Assembly: GCF_003350375.1 (NCBI RefSeq)
Contig: NZ_QQAR01000003.1
Span: forward strand, 1-64,000
Reading direction: 5' to 3'
Source of the DNA: Flavobacterium sp. AG291
Lineage (GTDB): Bacteria > Bacteroidota > Bacteroidia > Flavobacteriales > Flavobacteriaceae
DNA length: 64,000 bases
Shown here: piece after piece, positions 42,373 to 50,356 of the stretch
How the letters are laid out: each line of letters starts with the position of its first letter
Numbering within the stretch: the first letter of the stretch is position 1
Notes under the pieces: model-generated
What the model was told of the DNA's origin: nothing
Seen by the model: the letters and a program-made list of their open reading frames with translations, nothing else
Databases searched by the model: none
Program-made: the position numbers and the translations under genes

Positions 42373-42412
42373 TCTTTTGCCTTATGCACTACTCTTTGCG
42401 GGAAAGGTATTT

Positions 42413-43192
42413 CTACATTATTGCTTCTGAATTTTTCAAGGATAAGGTACGTACATCGCTCTTTGCTTTTTCAACCCTGAAAACATCTTCTACCCAAAAA
42501 TATACTGTAAATACCAGCGCAGAATCGGCAAACTCATTAAGCCTCACAAAAGGTTCAGGCTTTTTTAATGCCATGGGTTCTTCAGCAACTGCTTCTAAAA
42601 GAAGTTTGGTAACCAAATCGACATCCGAACTATAATCCACCCCAACTTCGACGTGAAATCTGGAAGCCAGTTCATTATGGGTCCAGTTTATTACCTCATG
42701 ACGGGTCAGATCGGTATTGGGTAATATTATGTATTTATCTTCGCGTGTACGGATTGTTGTTGTCCTTAATTTAATTTCCTCAACAGTACCTACTATGTTA
42801 TTGATTTCAATGACATCGCCAATTTTGAGTGACGAGTCGATAAGGATTATAATTCCCGAGATGTAATCACTGAAAAGGTTTTGGATACCAAGCCCTAAAC
42901 CAACTAATAAGGCAGCAGAACCTGCTAATAGTATGGAAAGGTTAAAGCCTATGATTTCCAGTGATATTACAATAGCAATAACAAGTACTACGTATTTAAT
43001 CAGTGCAAAAATGGAATATTTTTTACCCTGATTAAAACTCTTAATACTATAGATACTTTTTTCTAAAAGCTTAAGGCCATACATTACGGCAATCCAAAAG
43101 GCTATTAGCAATAGTATAGAGCTAACGGTTAACTGGGTTTTACCAACAGTTAATAGGGTACTACTTAAAAACTCTTTAATATTTTCCCACAT
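42413..43192 (-). CDS. Small-conductance mechanosensitive channel (MscS family), frameshifted C-terminus
   Basis: A 259-residue channel subunit as read: three transmembrane helices (about 20-40, 62-85 and 90-112, the last being the pore helix AGSAALLVGLGLGIQNLFSDYISG), then the MscS beta domain (GDVIEINNIVGTVEEIKLRTTTIRTREDKYIILPN) and a cytoplasmic domain. The last 13 residues do not fit the family. One base fewer in the A5 run (plus strand T5 at 42432-42436) shifts the frame: with one base added, the frame continues as NNVEIPFPQRVVHKAKD and stops at 42369. A sequencing slip or a real mutation are both possible. Confidence 0.85.
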   Translation of the reverse strand: MWENIKEFLSSTLLTVGKTQLTVSSILLLIAFWIAVMYGLKLLEKSIYSIKSFNQGKKYSIFALIKYVVLVIAIVISLEIIGFNLSILLAGSAALLVGLGLGIQNLFSDYISGIIILIDSSLKIGDVIEINNIVGTVEEIKLRTTTIRTREDKYIILPNTDLTRHEVINWTHNELASRFHVEVGVDYSSDVDLVTKLLLEAVAEEPMALKKPEPFVRLNEFADSALVFTVYFWVEDVFRVEKAKSDVRTLSLKNSEAIM

Positions 43193-43212
43193 AATCAGTT
43201 GTTTTTAGTTGG

Positions 43213-45090
43213 TTATTGATCTTTATGCTCCTGAGAAAAATTGATATTAAAACCTCCCGGTTTATAATCCTTATTAAGATAATCTGAAGGGATGGTAGTA
43301 GTATTTCCATCTCTTGCAGCTCTGTAGTGTGGCGACATGATCTCTATGCCTGCCTCGTTAAAAGTATCCTGTATATTACGGTGCAGGTCGGAATAAATGG
43401 CCGACTGATGATTGGCGTCTCTGGTGTACCCATTGACCTGATACGACACATAAAAATCGTCAAGGCTAGTTTGCAGTACGAAAGGTTTAGGTTCTTTTAG
43501 CAGGCGTTCTGTCCTGTCTACTGCATCGAGTAATGCTTTTTCGACATCTTTGTAAGGTACATCATAACCTATGGTCACCGTGGTGTATAGTATGAGTCCC
43601 CTGTCTGGGGTATCACTGGTGTAATTTATGGTATGGCTGTTCATGATCGTAGAATTCGGAATTGAGATGATCTCATTTTTAGGTGTACGAATTCGGGTTA
43701 CAAGCATTGATTTTTCGATAATATCTCCTGTTATATCACCTATTTTAACCCTGTCGCCGATTTTGAAAAGCCTCATATAAGTTAGCACAATGCCGGCAAT
43801 AATATTTGACAACGACCCCATAGACCCGAAAGTGAACAGAAAACCTAAAAAGACCGATACGCCTTTAAAAATATCAGAGTCGCTGCCCGGCAGGTAAGGG
43901 AAGATCAAAACCAGTAAAAATGCAAGTATCAGTACTCTCAATATCTGGTAAGTAGGATTGGCCCAGTCAGGATAAAAGCCATCGATGTTCAGTTTTCCAT
44001 ACCTGATTTCTTCCTTAAGGAAGTTCAGGAACTTAAGCACATAATGGAAAATGACTACCAATACAATTATAGTGACAAGGTTAGGCATGTAGTTCCAAAC
44101 CCCGAAAGCAACTTTCTTTACAGGAGTAAGGACATAGCTAAAGAGTTTTTCGGCAAAATCCTGTGTCCATGGAAAAATACCAAACAATATAGGTAGCGCT
44201 ATATATATGAGTATTATAATAAATATCCATTTAGTAATGCTGTTGAAGAAAAGCAATACCCTTACCTGACGCTCAGGATTCAGGAAGTCGTAATTCTTAA
44301 AGCGGATACCATTAAGCCATTTGCCTTTTTGCTGATCAATTTTAAGAGCAGTCCAACGGAAGAGCTTGTTAGAAAAGTAAATGAATAGTACGAGCAACAC
44401 GATAACAAAACCTGCCCATGCAATCTCGGTAGCCAGGGTTTTAAAGCTGGTCTCATGCCTATAGCGCGTTATTTCGTCGGATATGATTTTTTTAAAGGTC
44501 TTAGCCAACTCATGTCTCGAACTGTCGTTCCATATAGCATCGGTTTCAGATATGCTGGTGATAATGATGTCATTGTAAACCACATCAACCGTATTGTCAG
44601 TTTCGGCTATTTTCAGAGAGTCGGTATGGAATAGGTAATTGTCGCCCAATACCTCAATGCGCTTGGTTACCGCTTCAGCTCTTTCTCTTGCCGAAAAGCT
44701 TCCCTGATTAGCATAAATAGTGAAAAGTGTATCATTAAAGAAACCGGTAACAGGATAGCCTTTTACTTTAGAACGTAAAGCATCGATTTGTTTTTTCTTT
44801 TCGGCATGACGTTCCTTTTCACGATCGTTAAGTTCGGTGAGTTTTTTTAAAAGTTCCTCTTTTTTAAGGTTGTCGGTAGTTTTAAGCGAGCTTAATTGTT
44901 TTTCCAGTTCGATGCGTTCCAGTGAATCCTGTACACGTTCCTGCTCTATAACCGCAAGTTTGGTGTTGTACTCCGCAAGTTTGATTGTGGTAAGTGAATC
45001 TTTTTTTTGTGGAATAGTATCATTTTGCTGGGCAAAAGAAACCTTTGAACAGCAAAGCAGGAGCAAAGCGAACAGGTAAAAGTGTTTCAT
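43213..45090 (-). CDS. Large mechanosensitive ion channel (MscS superfamily) with periplasmic coiled coil
   Basis: A 625-residue channel protein: signal peptide (1-20), a coiled coil rich in Lys/Glu (about 30-110), an extracytoplasmic domain, several transmembrane helices (about 225-245, 280-300, 345-365, 385-405 and the pore helix near 425-445), and the MscS domain (IGDRVKIGDITGDIIEKSMLVTRIRTPKNEIISIPNSTIMNSHTINYT) with a C-terminal cytoplasmic vestibule. The layout resembles MscK/YbdG-type channels and would protect against osmotic downshock. It is 20 bases upstream of the smaller channel gene on the same strand, suggesting a two-channel operon. Confidence 0.93.
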   Translation of the reverse strand: MKHFYLFALLLLCCSKVSFAQQNDTIPQKKDSLTTIKLAEYNTKLAVIEQERVQDSLERIELEKQLSSLKTTDNLKKEELLKKLTELNDREKERHAEKKKQIDALRSKVKGYPVTGFFNDTLFTIYANQGSFSARERAEAVTKRIEVLGDNYLFHTDSLKIAETDNTVDVVYNDIIITSISETDAIWNDSSRHELAKTFKKIISDEITRYRHETSFKTLATEIAWAGFVIVLLVLFIYFSNKLFRWTALKIDQQKGKWLNGIRFKNYDFLNPERQVRVLLFFNSITKWIFIIILIYIALPILFGIFPWTQDFAEKLFSYVLTPVKKVAFGVWNYMPNLVTIIVLVVIFHYVLKFLNFLKEEIRYGKLNIDGFYPDWANPTYQILRVLILAFLLVLIFPYLPGSDSDIFKGVSVFLGFLFTFGSMGSLSNIIAGIVLTYMRLFKIGDRVKIGDITGDIIEKSMLVTRIRTPKNEIISIPNSTIMNSHTINYTSDTPDRGLILYTTVTIGYDVPYKDVEKALLDAVDRTERLLKEPKPFVLQTSLDDFYVSYQVNGYTRDANHQSAIYSDLHRNIQDTFNEAGIEIMSPHYRAARDGNTTTIPSDYLNKDYKPGGFNINFSQEHKDQ

Positions 45091-45204
45091 ACCGGTATGT
45101 GTTGGTTATGGTTCCTATAAATATAGAAAAAAAAACAATCGGTAGCGTTAGAGGTATTGATTTAGTGGCGTTTGTAAGTTTGTTTTTGAGCTTCGGAGAA
45201 GCTA

Positions 45205-45564
45205 TTATATGGATAATACCGCTTGAGCTTCTTCCATAGTGCTAACAAAGTTTATCCGGCCCTGTTTATTGCTTTCATAAATGAAATCCTTCAGACTTTT
45301 ACTTTCGTATTTTGAAAAGTCGCCTATGATAGCCAGTCTGCCATTATAGGTAGAGAACTTTTGCAGTATATCACCCGCCAGTTTGGTCTTCAGGTCAAAG
45401 AAAGCAGGAGGGAGGTTGTACTCATATAGTATAATGCTGTCCGAATCCTGGTAAAGACAGTTCATCAACAACTCGGCGGCATCTTCCGCATTATCAAATA
45501 TGATATCCTGCGATAGTATAACAGCTATCTTTTTAGTTGGGGTTTGGTGGAAGGTGAACTGCAT
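45205..45564 (-). CDS. DUF4180 domain protein
   Basis: A 119-residue cytoplasmic protein of the DUF4180 family: IAVILSQDIIFDNAEDAAELLMNCLYQDSDSIILYEYNLPPAFFDLKTKLAGDILQKFSTYNGRLAIIGDFSKYESKSLKDFIYESNKQGRINFV. The fold looks like alternating strands and helices similar to STAS-type domains. No function is known. It lies two bases after the TPM gene and ends the uvrB cluster. Confidence 0.88.
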   Translation of the reverse strand: MQFTFHQTPTKKIAVILSQDIIFDNAEDAAELLMNCLYQDSDSIILYEYNLPPAFFDLKTKLAGDILQKFSTYNGRLAIIGDFSKYESKSLKDFIYESNKQGRINFVSTMEEAQAVLSI

Positions 45565-45566
45565 TT

Positions 45567-46040
45567 TTAGTTGTTTTTCAAATGATTTACTATTGCCTGT
45601 ATGCCTTCCCTTGTCCCTTTATAATATAGTCCTTCTTTAAATTTTGGTATGAAAACAGTATCAATAATCTGTTTAGTTTCATCATCTGTTATTTTGGTTT
45701 CAGGTCCAACGCTATTCTGAATTCTAATCTTTCTCAACCCTTTTGAAACCCCTATGATAATACCATTGATCCCCCACTTATTAGCTATTTCTAGGGTAAG
45801 GCTATCAAATTGCTCTGCAGTGATTGATTTTTTATCAATTGTAACTATAACAATTTGAACATCAGTTTGCTTGTAATAGATTTTTATTAGGTTATTAAGC
45901 ATAATTTCTTCCTGATCGGTAAATAAGTTCTCAAAGTCAACAACCGAAGTAGCAGGCTTAGGGAATTGATCTAAAATATCCTGAGAGAAAGCAGATTGAA
46001 TAAATAAAACTGAAACTAAAAGGAATAATGCTTTTTTCAT
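45567..46040 (-). CDS. Secreted TPM domain protein
   Basis: A 157-residue protein with a signal peptide (KKALFLLVSVLFIQSAFSQ) and a TPM (DUF477) domain: FENLFTDQEEIMLNNLIKIYYKQTDVQIVIVTIDKK and ANKWGINGIIIGVSKGLRKIRIQNSVGPETKITDDETKQIID. Members are periplasmic or membrane-anchored; some act as phosphatases or in photosystem repair in plants. The role here is unknown. It lies between an unknown membrane protein and DUF4180. Confidence 0.9.
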   Translation of the reverse strand: MKKALFLLVSVLFIQSAFSQDILDQFPKPATSVVDFENLFTDQEEIMLNNLIKIYYKQTDVQIVIVTIDKKSITAEQFDSLTLEIANKWGINGIIIGVSKGLRKIRIQNSVGPETKITDDETKQIIDTVFIPKFKEGLYYKGTREGIQAIVNHLKNN

Positions 46041-46080
46041 GGATGTTTACAATATATAGCTAATGCTTTAACCAACAGGT

Positions 46081-46593
46081 TTATTTGTAATTACTTAAAT
46101 GCTTCGTGTTGACTTCTCCAAAACAACCTATTCCATTCTCGTTTGATGATACCCAATATTTTGTAGAATCTTCAAAACTTCTTAAGAGTTTTACATGATT
46201 GATCTTTGAGCCATTTTTTATGACAAGATTTATTTCTGTTGCGCCAGTATTTCTTCTGCTGCTGGTTTTAGATATATCTTGAATGTCTTTGAGAAGTGAA
46301 TCATTAGTGATTTCAATTCCATTTATGTATAATAGTGACTTGGATATTGATAATTCATTTGAAATTTTTTCTCGTTCCATTTTATTTATGGTGAACTTTA
46401 ATGTAAATATCATTAAAAAGGAAATTATCACTAGAGGCAATGCATATTTGTTAATGCGATATTTTATAAATTCATTGAAGAAATTATTGGGCTGTGATAT
46501 CTTAACTGCAGCCGCCATTACAAATACGACTAAAAATGAGATAATACCAATCACAAGAAAAAATGAAATGACTGTGGATAATATTTGTTCCAT
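46081..46593 (-). CDS. Membrane protein of unknown function
   Basis: A 170-residue protein with two hydrophobic helices (about 10-32 and 52-71) separated by a short basic loop, and a C-terminal soluble part of about 95 residues. I do not recognise a family. It starts two bases after uvrB ends, on the same strand, and so is probably co-transcribed with it. The gene is more AT-rich than uvrB. Confidence 0.72.
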   Translation of the reverse strand: MEQILSTVISFFLVIGIISFLVVFVMAAAVKISQPNNFFNEFIKYRINKYALPLVIISFLMIFTLKFTINKMEREKISNELSISKSLLYINGIEITNDSLLKDIQDISKTSSRRNTGATEINLVIKNGSKINHVKLLRSFEDSTKYWVSSNENGIGCFGEVNTKHLSNYK

Positions 46594-46595
46594 GC

Positions 46596-48581
46596 TTACA
46601 CTTTCTCCTGTAACACTTTAATCTCATCCCTAAGCTTTGCAGCCTGCATAAAGTCCAGTTCTTTGGCAGCTTTTTCCATGGCTTTGCGTTTCTCACGGAT
46701 AATCTTCTCAATATCGCCTTTCGCCATATAAGTAGTATCGGGTTCAGCGGCAATTTTAGGAGCGTGCTCAATTTTATAAGCTTCGCTGCGTCCAAGGGTG
46801 CTGTTCTCGATCTTCTTATTCAGTGCCATAGGCACTTTGTTGTGGGCTACGTTATAGTTATGCTGCTTCTCGCGTTTGTAGTTGGTTTCGTCAATAGTGC
46901 GTTGCATACTGTCGGTAATCTTATCGGCATACATAATGGCTTTACCATTTACGTTACGTGCGGCACGCCCTACGGTCTGTGTCAGCGAGCGGTTACTTCT
47001 CAAAAAGCCTTCTTTATCAGCATCTAGTATCGCAACAAGCGAAACCTCCGGTAAGTCAAGTCCTTCCCTTAAAAGGTTCACTCCAATAAGTACGTCAAAC
47101 AAACCTTTACGTAAATCCTGCATGATCTCTACACGTTCCAGTGTATCTACCTCCGAGTGGATGTAGCGGCATCGGATGGATACTTTGGTCAGGTATTTGG
47201 CAAGCTCTTCTGCCATACGTTTGGTCAGGGTGGTTACAAGCGTACGTTCGTCAAGTTCTACACGCTGCTGTATCTCGTCAATAAGATCGTCTATCTGGTT
47301 CAGGCTTGGGCGTACCTCAATAATAGGGTCTAACAGCCCTGTCGGCCTGATGATCTGCTCTACGTATACACCGCCTGATTTCTGTAACTCATAGTCGGCA
47401 GGGGTAGCACTTACGTATACCACCTGGTTCTGCATCGCTTCGAACTCCTCAAACTTCAACGGACGATTATCCATCGCAGCCGGCAATCGGAAACCAAATT
47501 CCACAAGGTTTTCCTTACGGCTGCGGTCACCACCATACATGGCGTGTACCTGCGAAACCGTAACGTGGCTTTCGTCAATAACCATAAGGTAGTCATTAGG
47601 GAAATAATCCAGCAAACAGAACGGACGCGTACCCGGAAGCCTGCGGTCAAGGTAGCGTGAGTAGTTCTCAATACCCGAGCAGTAGCCCAGTTCGCGAATC
47701 ATTTCAAGGTCAAAGTTGGTACGTTCTTCAAGGCGTTTAGCCTCAAGGTGTTTGCCTATTTCTTTAAAGTAGTCTACCTGTTTTACAAGGTCCTGCTGTA
47801 TGTCCCAAATGGCACTTTGAAGCACATCGGGACTCGTAACGAACATATTGGCTGGGTAAATATTCAGCCTGTCGTAACGTTCTATAACTTTAGAAGTAGC
47901 TTTGTCAAAAGCTTCAATTTCTTCAATCTCATCACCAAAGAAGTGAATTCGGAACGGTTCATCGCCATAACTCGGGAAAACCTCTACCGTGTCGCCCTTT
48001 ATCCTGAAGTTACCGGGGCCAAAATCGGCTTCGGTACGTGAATAAAGGCTTTGTACCAGACGGTGCAGTAATTTGGTACGCGAAATAGTTTCGCCACGCT
48101 CTATGGAAACCACGTTTTTCTGGAACTCTACCGGGTTACCAATACCATAAAGACAGGAAACCGAAGCGACAACAATAATATCACGTCTGCCCGAAAGAAG
48201 TGAAGAAGTGGTACTAAGGCGCATCTTTTCCAGTTCTTCATTAATGGAAAGGTCTTTTTCTATGTAGGTTCCCGTTACGGGTATATAGGCTTCGGGCTGG
48301 TAGTAGTCGTAGTACGATACGAAATACTCCACCGCATTATTAGGGAAAAACTGTTTGAATTCGCTGTATAGCTGTGCTGCCAGCGTTTTGTTGTGCGCCA
48401 GTACGAGTGTTGGTTTCTGTACTTCCTGGATAACATTGGCCATGGTAAATGTCTTACCCGATCCCGTAACCCCAAGCAGTGTCTGGAAACGTTCTCCTGC
48501 TTCAATTCCCGCACTAAGCTCTTTGATAGCCTGTGGCTGATCACCTGTGGGTTTATATTCCGATACTACATTGAATCTCAT
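46596..48581 (-). CDS. uvrB: UvrABC excision nuclease subunit B
   Basis: A 661-residue DNA-repair helicase-like protein that receives damaged DNA from UvrA and recruits UvrC. Walker A GVTGSGKT at 37-44, the beta-hairpin region around YDYYQPEAYIP, helicase motifs VIDESHVT, GRAARN, and a C-terminal UVR motif (EKIIREKRKAMEKAAKELDFMQAAKLRDEI) are all present. Length is normal. A perfect -7 box (48606-48599, minus strand) lies 18 bases before the start, giving a leader of about 13 nt. Confidence 0.98.
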   Translation of the reverse strand: MRFNVVSEYKPTGDQPQAIKELSAGIEAGERFQTLLGVTGSGKTFTMANVIQEVQKPTLVLAHNKTLAAQLYSEFKQFFPNNAVEYFVSYYDYYQPEAYIPVTGTYIEKDLSINEELEKMRLSTTSSLLSGRRDIIVVASVSCLYGIGNPVEFQKNVVSIERGETISRTKLLHRLVQSLYSRTEADFGPGNFRIKGDTVEVFPSYGDEPFRIHFFGDEIEEIEAFDKATSKVIERYDRLNIYPANMFVTSPDVLQSAIWDIQQDLVKQVDYFKEIGKHLEAKRLEERTNFDLEMIRELGYCSGIENYSRYLDRRLPGTRPFCLLDYFPNDYLMVIDESHVTVSQVHAMYGGDRSRKENLVEFGFRLPAAMDNRPLKFEEFEAMQNQVVYVSATPADYELQKSGGVYVEQIIRPTGLLDPIIEVRPSLNQIDDLIDEIQQRVELDERTLVTTLTKRMAEELAKYLTKVSIRCRYIHSEVDTLERVEIMQDLRKGLFDVLIGVNLLREGLDLPEVSLVAILDADKEGFLRSNRSLTQTVGRAARNVNGKAIMYADKITDSMQRTIDETNYKREKQHNYNVAHNKVPMALNKKIENSTLGRSEAYKIEHAPKIAAEPDTTYMAKGDIEKIIREKRKAMEKAAKELDFMQAAKLRDEIKVLQEKV

Positions 48582-48598
48582 TCTGTTTGGCTTTTTTA

Positions 48599-48606
48599 CA
48601 AAGATA
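48599..48606 (-). promoter_or_regulatory. -7 element of uvrB
   Basis: TATCTTTG on the minus strand, 18 bases before the ATG; perfect TAnnTTTG match. Confidence 0.55.
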
Positions 48607-48670
48607 GCAATTATAGTATTCAGTAGCCAGTAGCAGTTGGCAGTTTTGGGAGAGGTTTAATAGTGGAAAG

Positions 48671-48706
48671 AGATTCTTTACTCCGCTTTGCTGCGTTCAG
48701 AATGAC
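48671..48706. repeat. Dispersed repeat, GTCATTCTGAACG...AAGAATCT type
   Basis: Read on the minus strand it begins GTCATTCTGAACGCAG and ends TAAAGAATCT, a degenerate palindromic repeat related to the GTCATTGCGA family at 22176 and 60755. No gene occupies 48607-48748. Confidence 0.6.
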
Positions 48707-48748
48707 AATCATGAAACCAAAAACTCTAAACCCGAAACGCCCGCAGGG

Positions 48749-49411
48749 CTAATCGAAACATTCCATCATCAGCAGGTCGCCTTCTTTGTGTTCTATGGTA
48801 ACAATGCCGTCTTTAAGAGGTTCGTTGCTGCTGCTCGTGCGATAACCAATGTTTAGCTCATAATCGGTCATTTCATATTTAAGGTTATTGGTAGTTACCC
48901 CGCTAACCTTTCCTACGGGAATTATGGATAAGGGAGTACCTGCAGGATACCATTTCTCAAACTTTTGTGGTAAAAGAAATACTTTTGAATGATCATCCAG
49001 AATAACGATCTTTAGTTTATTACGGAAACGTACTATATTAGTAATGTTAGATATGGTATGGTCGGCACGGCGGCCTGTCGCCCATATTACGTTTACAGCC
49101 GGAAAACCGCGGCCTATAAGGTAATCAAAAGCTTTTTCGAGGTCGGTTTTATCCTGATCCGGAGTATGCACTATTTCCAGAGGAAACTGTTTCTCGCGAT
49201 AATATTCCGGGTCAAAACCACGATCAAAGTCGCCCAAAAGGACATCGACCTTAATGCCGAGTTCCATCACACGCGGCATAGCACTATCAAGTACAATAAC
49301 AAGGGGAGACCATTCCAGTAATTGCCCCATAAGTTCGGTGCTGCATTCAGCCCCGTTGGCAATAATCAAAGCAGGTTCCTGGTCGTCGCGTACTATGTGG
49401 TGTGATGACAT
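48749..49411 (-). CDS. Thiamine pyrophosphokinase
   Basis: A 220-residue cytoplasmic enzyme that transfers pyrophosphate from ATP to thiamine. The catalytic blocks of the TPK family are LGDFDR (59-64), HTPDQDKTDLEKA (82-94, DQDKTD metal site) and GRRADHTISN (113-122), followed by the C-terminal thiamine-binding beta sandwich with SIIPVGKVSGVTTNNLKYEM. It is monocistronic, near the 3' side of the TonB-receptor cluster. Confidence 0.95.
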   Translation of the reverse strand: MSSHHIVRDDQEPALIIANGAECSTELMGQLLEWSPLVIVLDSAMPRVMELGIKVDVLLGDFDRGFDPEYYREKQFPLEIVHTPDQDKTDLEKAFDYLIGRGFPAVNVIWATGRRADHTISNITNIVRFRNKLKIVILDDHSKVFLLPQKFEKWYPAGTPLSIIPVGKVSGVTTNNLKYEMTDYELNIGYRTSSSNEPLKDGIVTIEHKEGDLLMMECFD

Positions 49412-49416
49412 ATATA

Positions 49417-49526
49417 AGTCGAAAGTTTTAAAGTCGTAAAGTCAAAAAGAAAAGTCCTCCTATCGGAGGACTTCAAAGTTACGTACATATTTTGACTTTA
49501 GGACTTTTGCCTTACGACTTTGTCCT
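49417..49526. repeat. Palindromic intergenic repeat (GACTTTACGACTTT type) enclosing a terminator
   Basis: TTAAAGTCGTAAAGTC near 49428-49443 and the inverse units GACTTTAGGAC and CTTACGACTTT near 49493-49521 flank the hairpin at 49452-49473; similar GACTTT units recur within the arms. Confidence 0.55.
49447..49473 (-). terminator. Terminator of the TonB receptor/DUF4249 pair
   Basis: Nine-bp stem AAGTCCTCC/GGAGGACTT (49452-49460 with 49465-49473), TATC loop; A-rich on the plus-strand left side. Confidence 0.75.
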
Positions 49527-50350
49527 TACTGTATCGTGTAGTCAGTTTTTATGGCCTGGGTAACACGGAAATATCCCAAAGCATAGTTGTTTATATCAGT
49601 CTGGTTTACAAGATTACCTCTTACGGTTGATGGAGGTACCTGGAAAGGACCGCTTCCGGCACCACCATCTGCTATTTCAGTAAGTTGTCGCATATAATTA
49701 TAATACTGTTTAGATATACCATTCAATGTGATAGCCACCGTTTGTCCGGCTTTAAGGTCTTCATCACTAAAAAAGTTGAACATCATGTTACCCTGATTAA
49801 AACGGTCTTCCATAGCGTCATATTCAGGGTAAGGTAAAACCTCTGTATCAAAACGGCTAAGGTACCAGTTGTCTTCGTCACCGTTATCCTTAAAGAAGTA
49901 ACGGACTTCTATCTCATCACCCAATATACCGCCTTCATTATCCTGAATGATATTTTCTATATCCGGACAAGAGTACAGTGTTTCTATTGCTTTATAGGTA
50001 GTTCCATTGGTAACTACTGTCAGCGTATAGGTTTCCCCAATTACCGGTTCAAAATTAGTGCAGTTGTACAATCCCGTTCCCGGTTCTTCAATAAAGTCGA
50101 ATTGTGTCCCGGTGCTGTTGGTAACAAATACTGTTGCCCCCGATACTACCGGAATTACAGGGTTATAATAACCTGTTGTGGTTGTAAGTTTTATGGTTTG
50201 CTGACTGCCATCAGTACCTTTTATCCAATCCAGAGAGGCATCTACGACTAAGCGGGGAGGTGCTGTTTCAAGGTCAACATCTACTACTTCTTCGCAACTG
50301 GTAAAGAAACTGAATGTTATTATAGCGAATAGGAATTTAAAATATCTCAT
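49526..50350 (-). CDS. DUF4249 lipoprotein, partner of the TonB-dependent receptor
   Basis: A 274-residue lipoprotein: the signal ends TSC (Cys19, in FFTSCEEVVDVDLETAPPRLVVDA). The N-terminal IVDA-type strand and the terminal block with GYFRVTQAIKTDYTIQ match the DUF4249 family, which occurs almost only in Bacteroidota immediately after TonB-dependent receptor genes. By analogy with SusD-like partners it may cap or assist the receptor; the ligand is unknown. The gap to the receptor gene is six bases. Confidence 0.9.
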   Translation of the reverse strand: MRYFKFLFAIITFSFFTSCEEVVDVDLETAPPRLVVDASLDWIKGTDGSQQTIKLTTTTGYYNPVIPVVSGATVFVTNSTGTQFDFIEEPGTGLYNCTNFEPVIGETYTLTVVTNGTTYKAIETLYSCPDIENIIQDNEGGILGDEIEVRYFFKDNGDEDNWYLSRFDTEVLPYPEYDAMEDRFNQGNMMFNFFSDEDLKAGQTVAITLNGISKQYYNYMRQLTEIADGGAGSGPFQVPPSTVRGNLVNQTDINNYALGYFRVTQAIKTDYTIQ

Positions 50351-50356
50351 GATTCC

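Noticed and set aside
45176..45195. AGCTTC-GGA-GAAGCT hairpin as a terminator of the DUF4180 gene
   Set aside because: No run of Ts follows on the minus strand, so it is not counted as a terminator.
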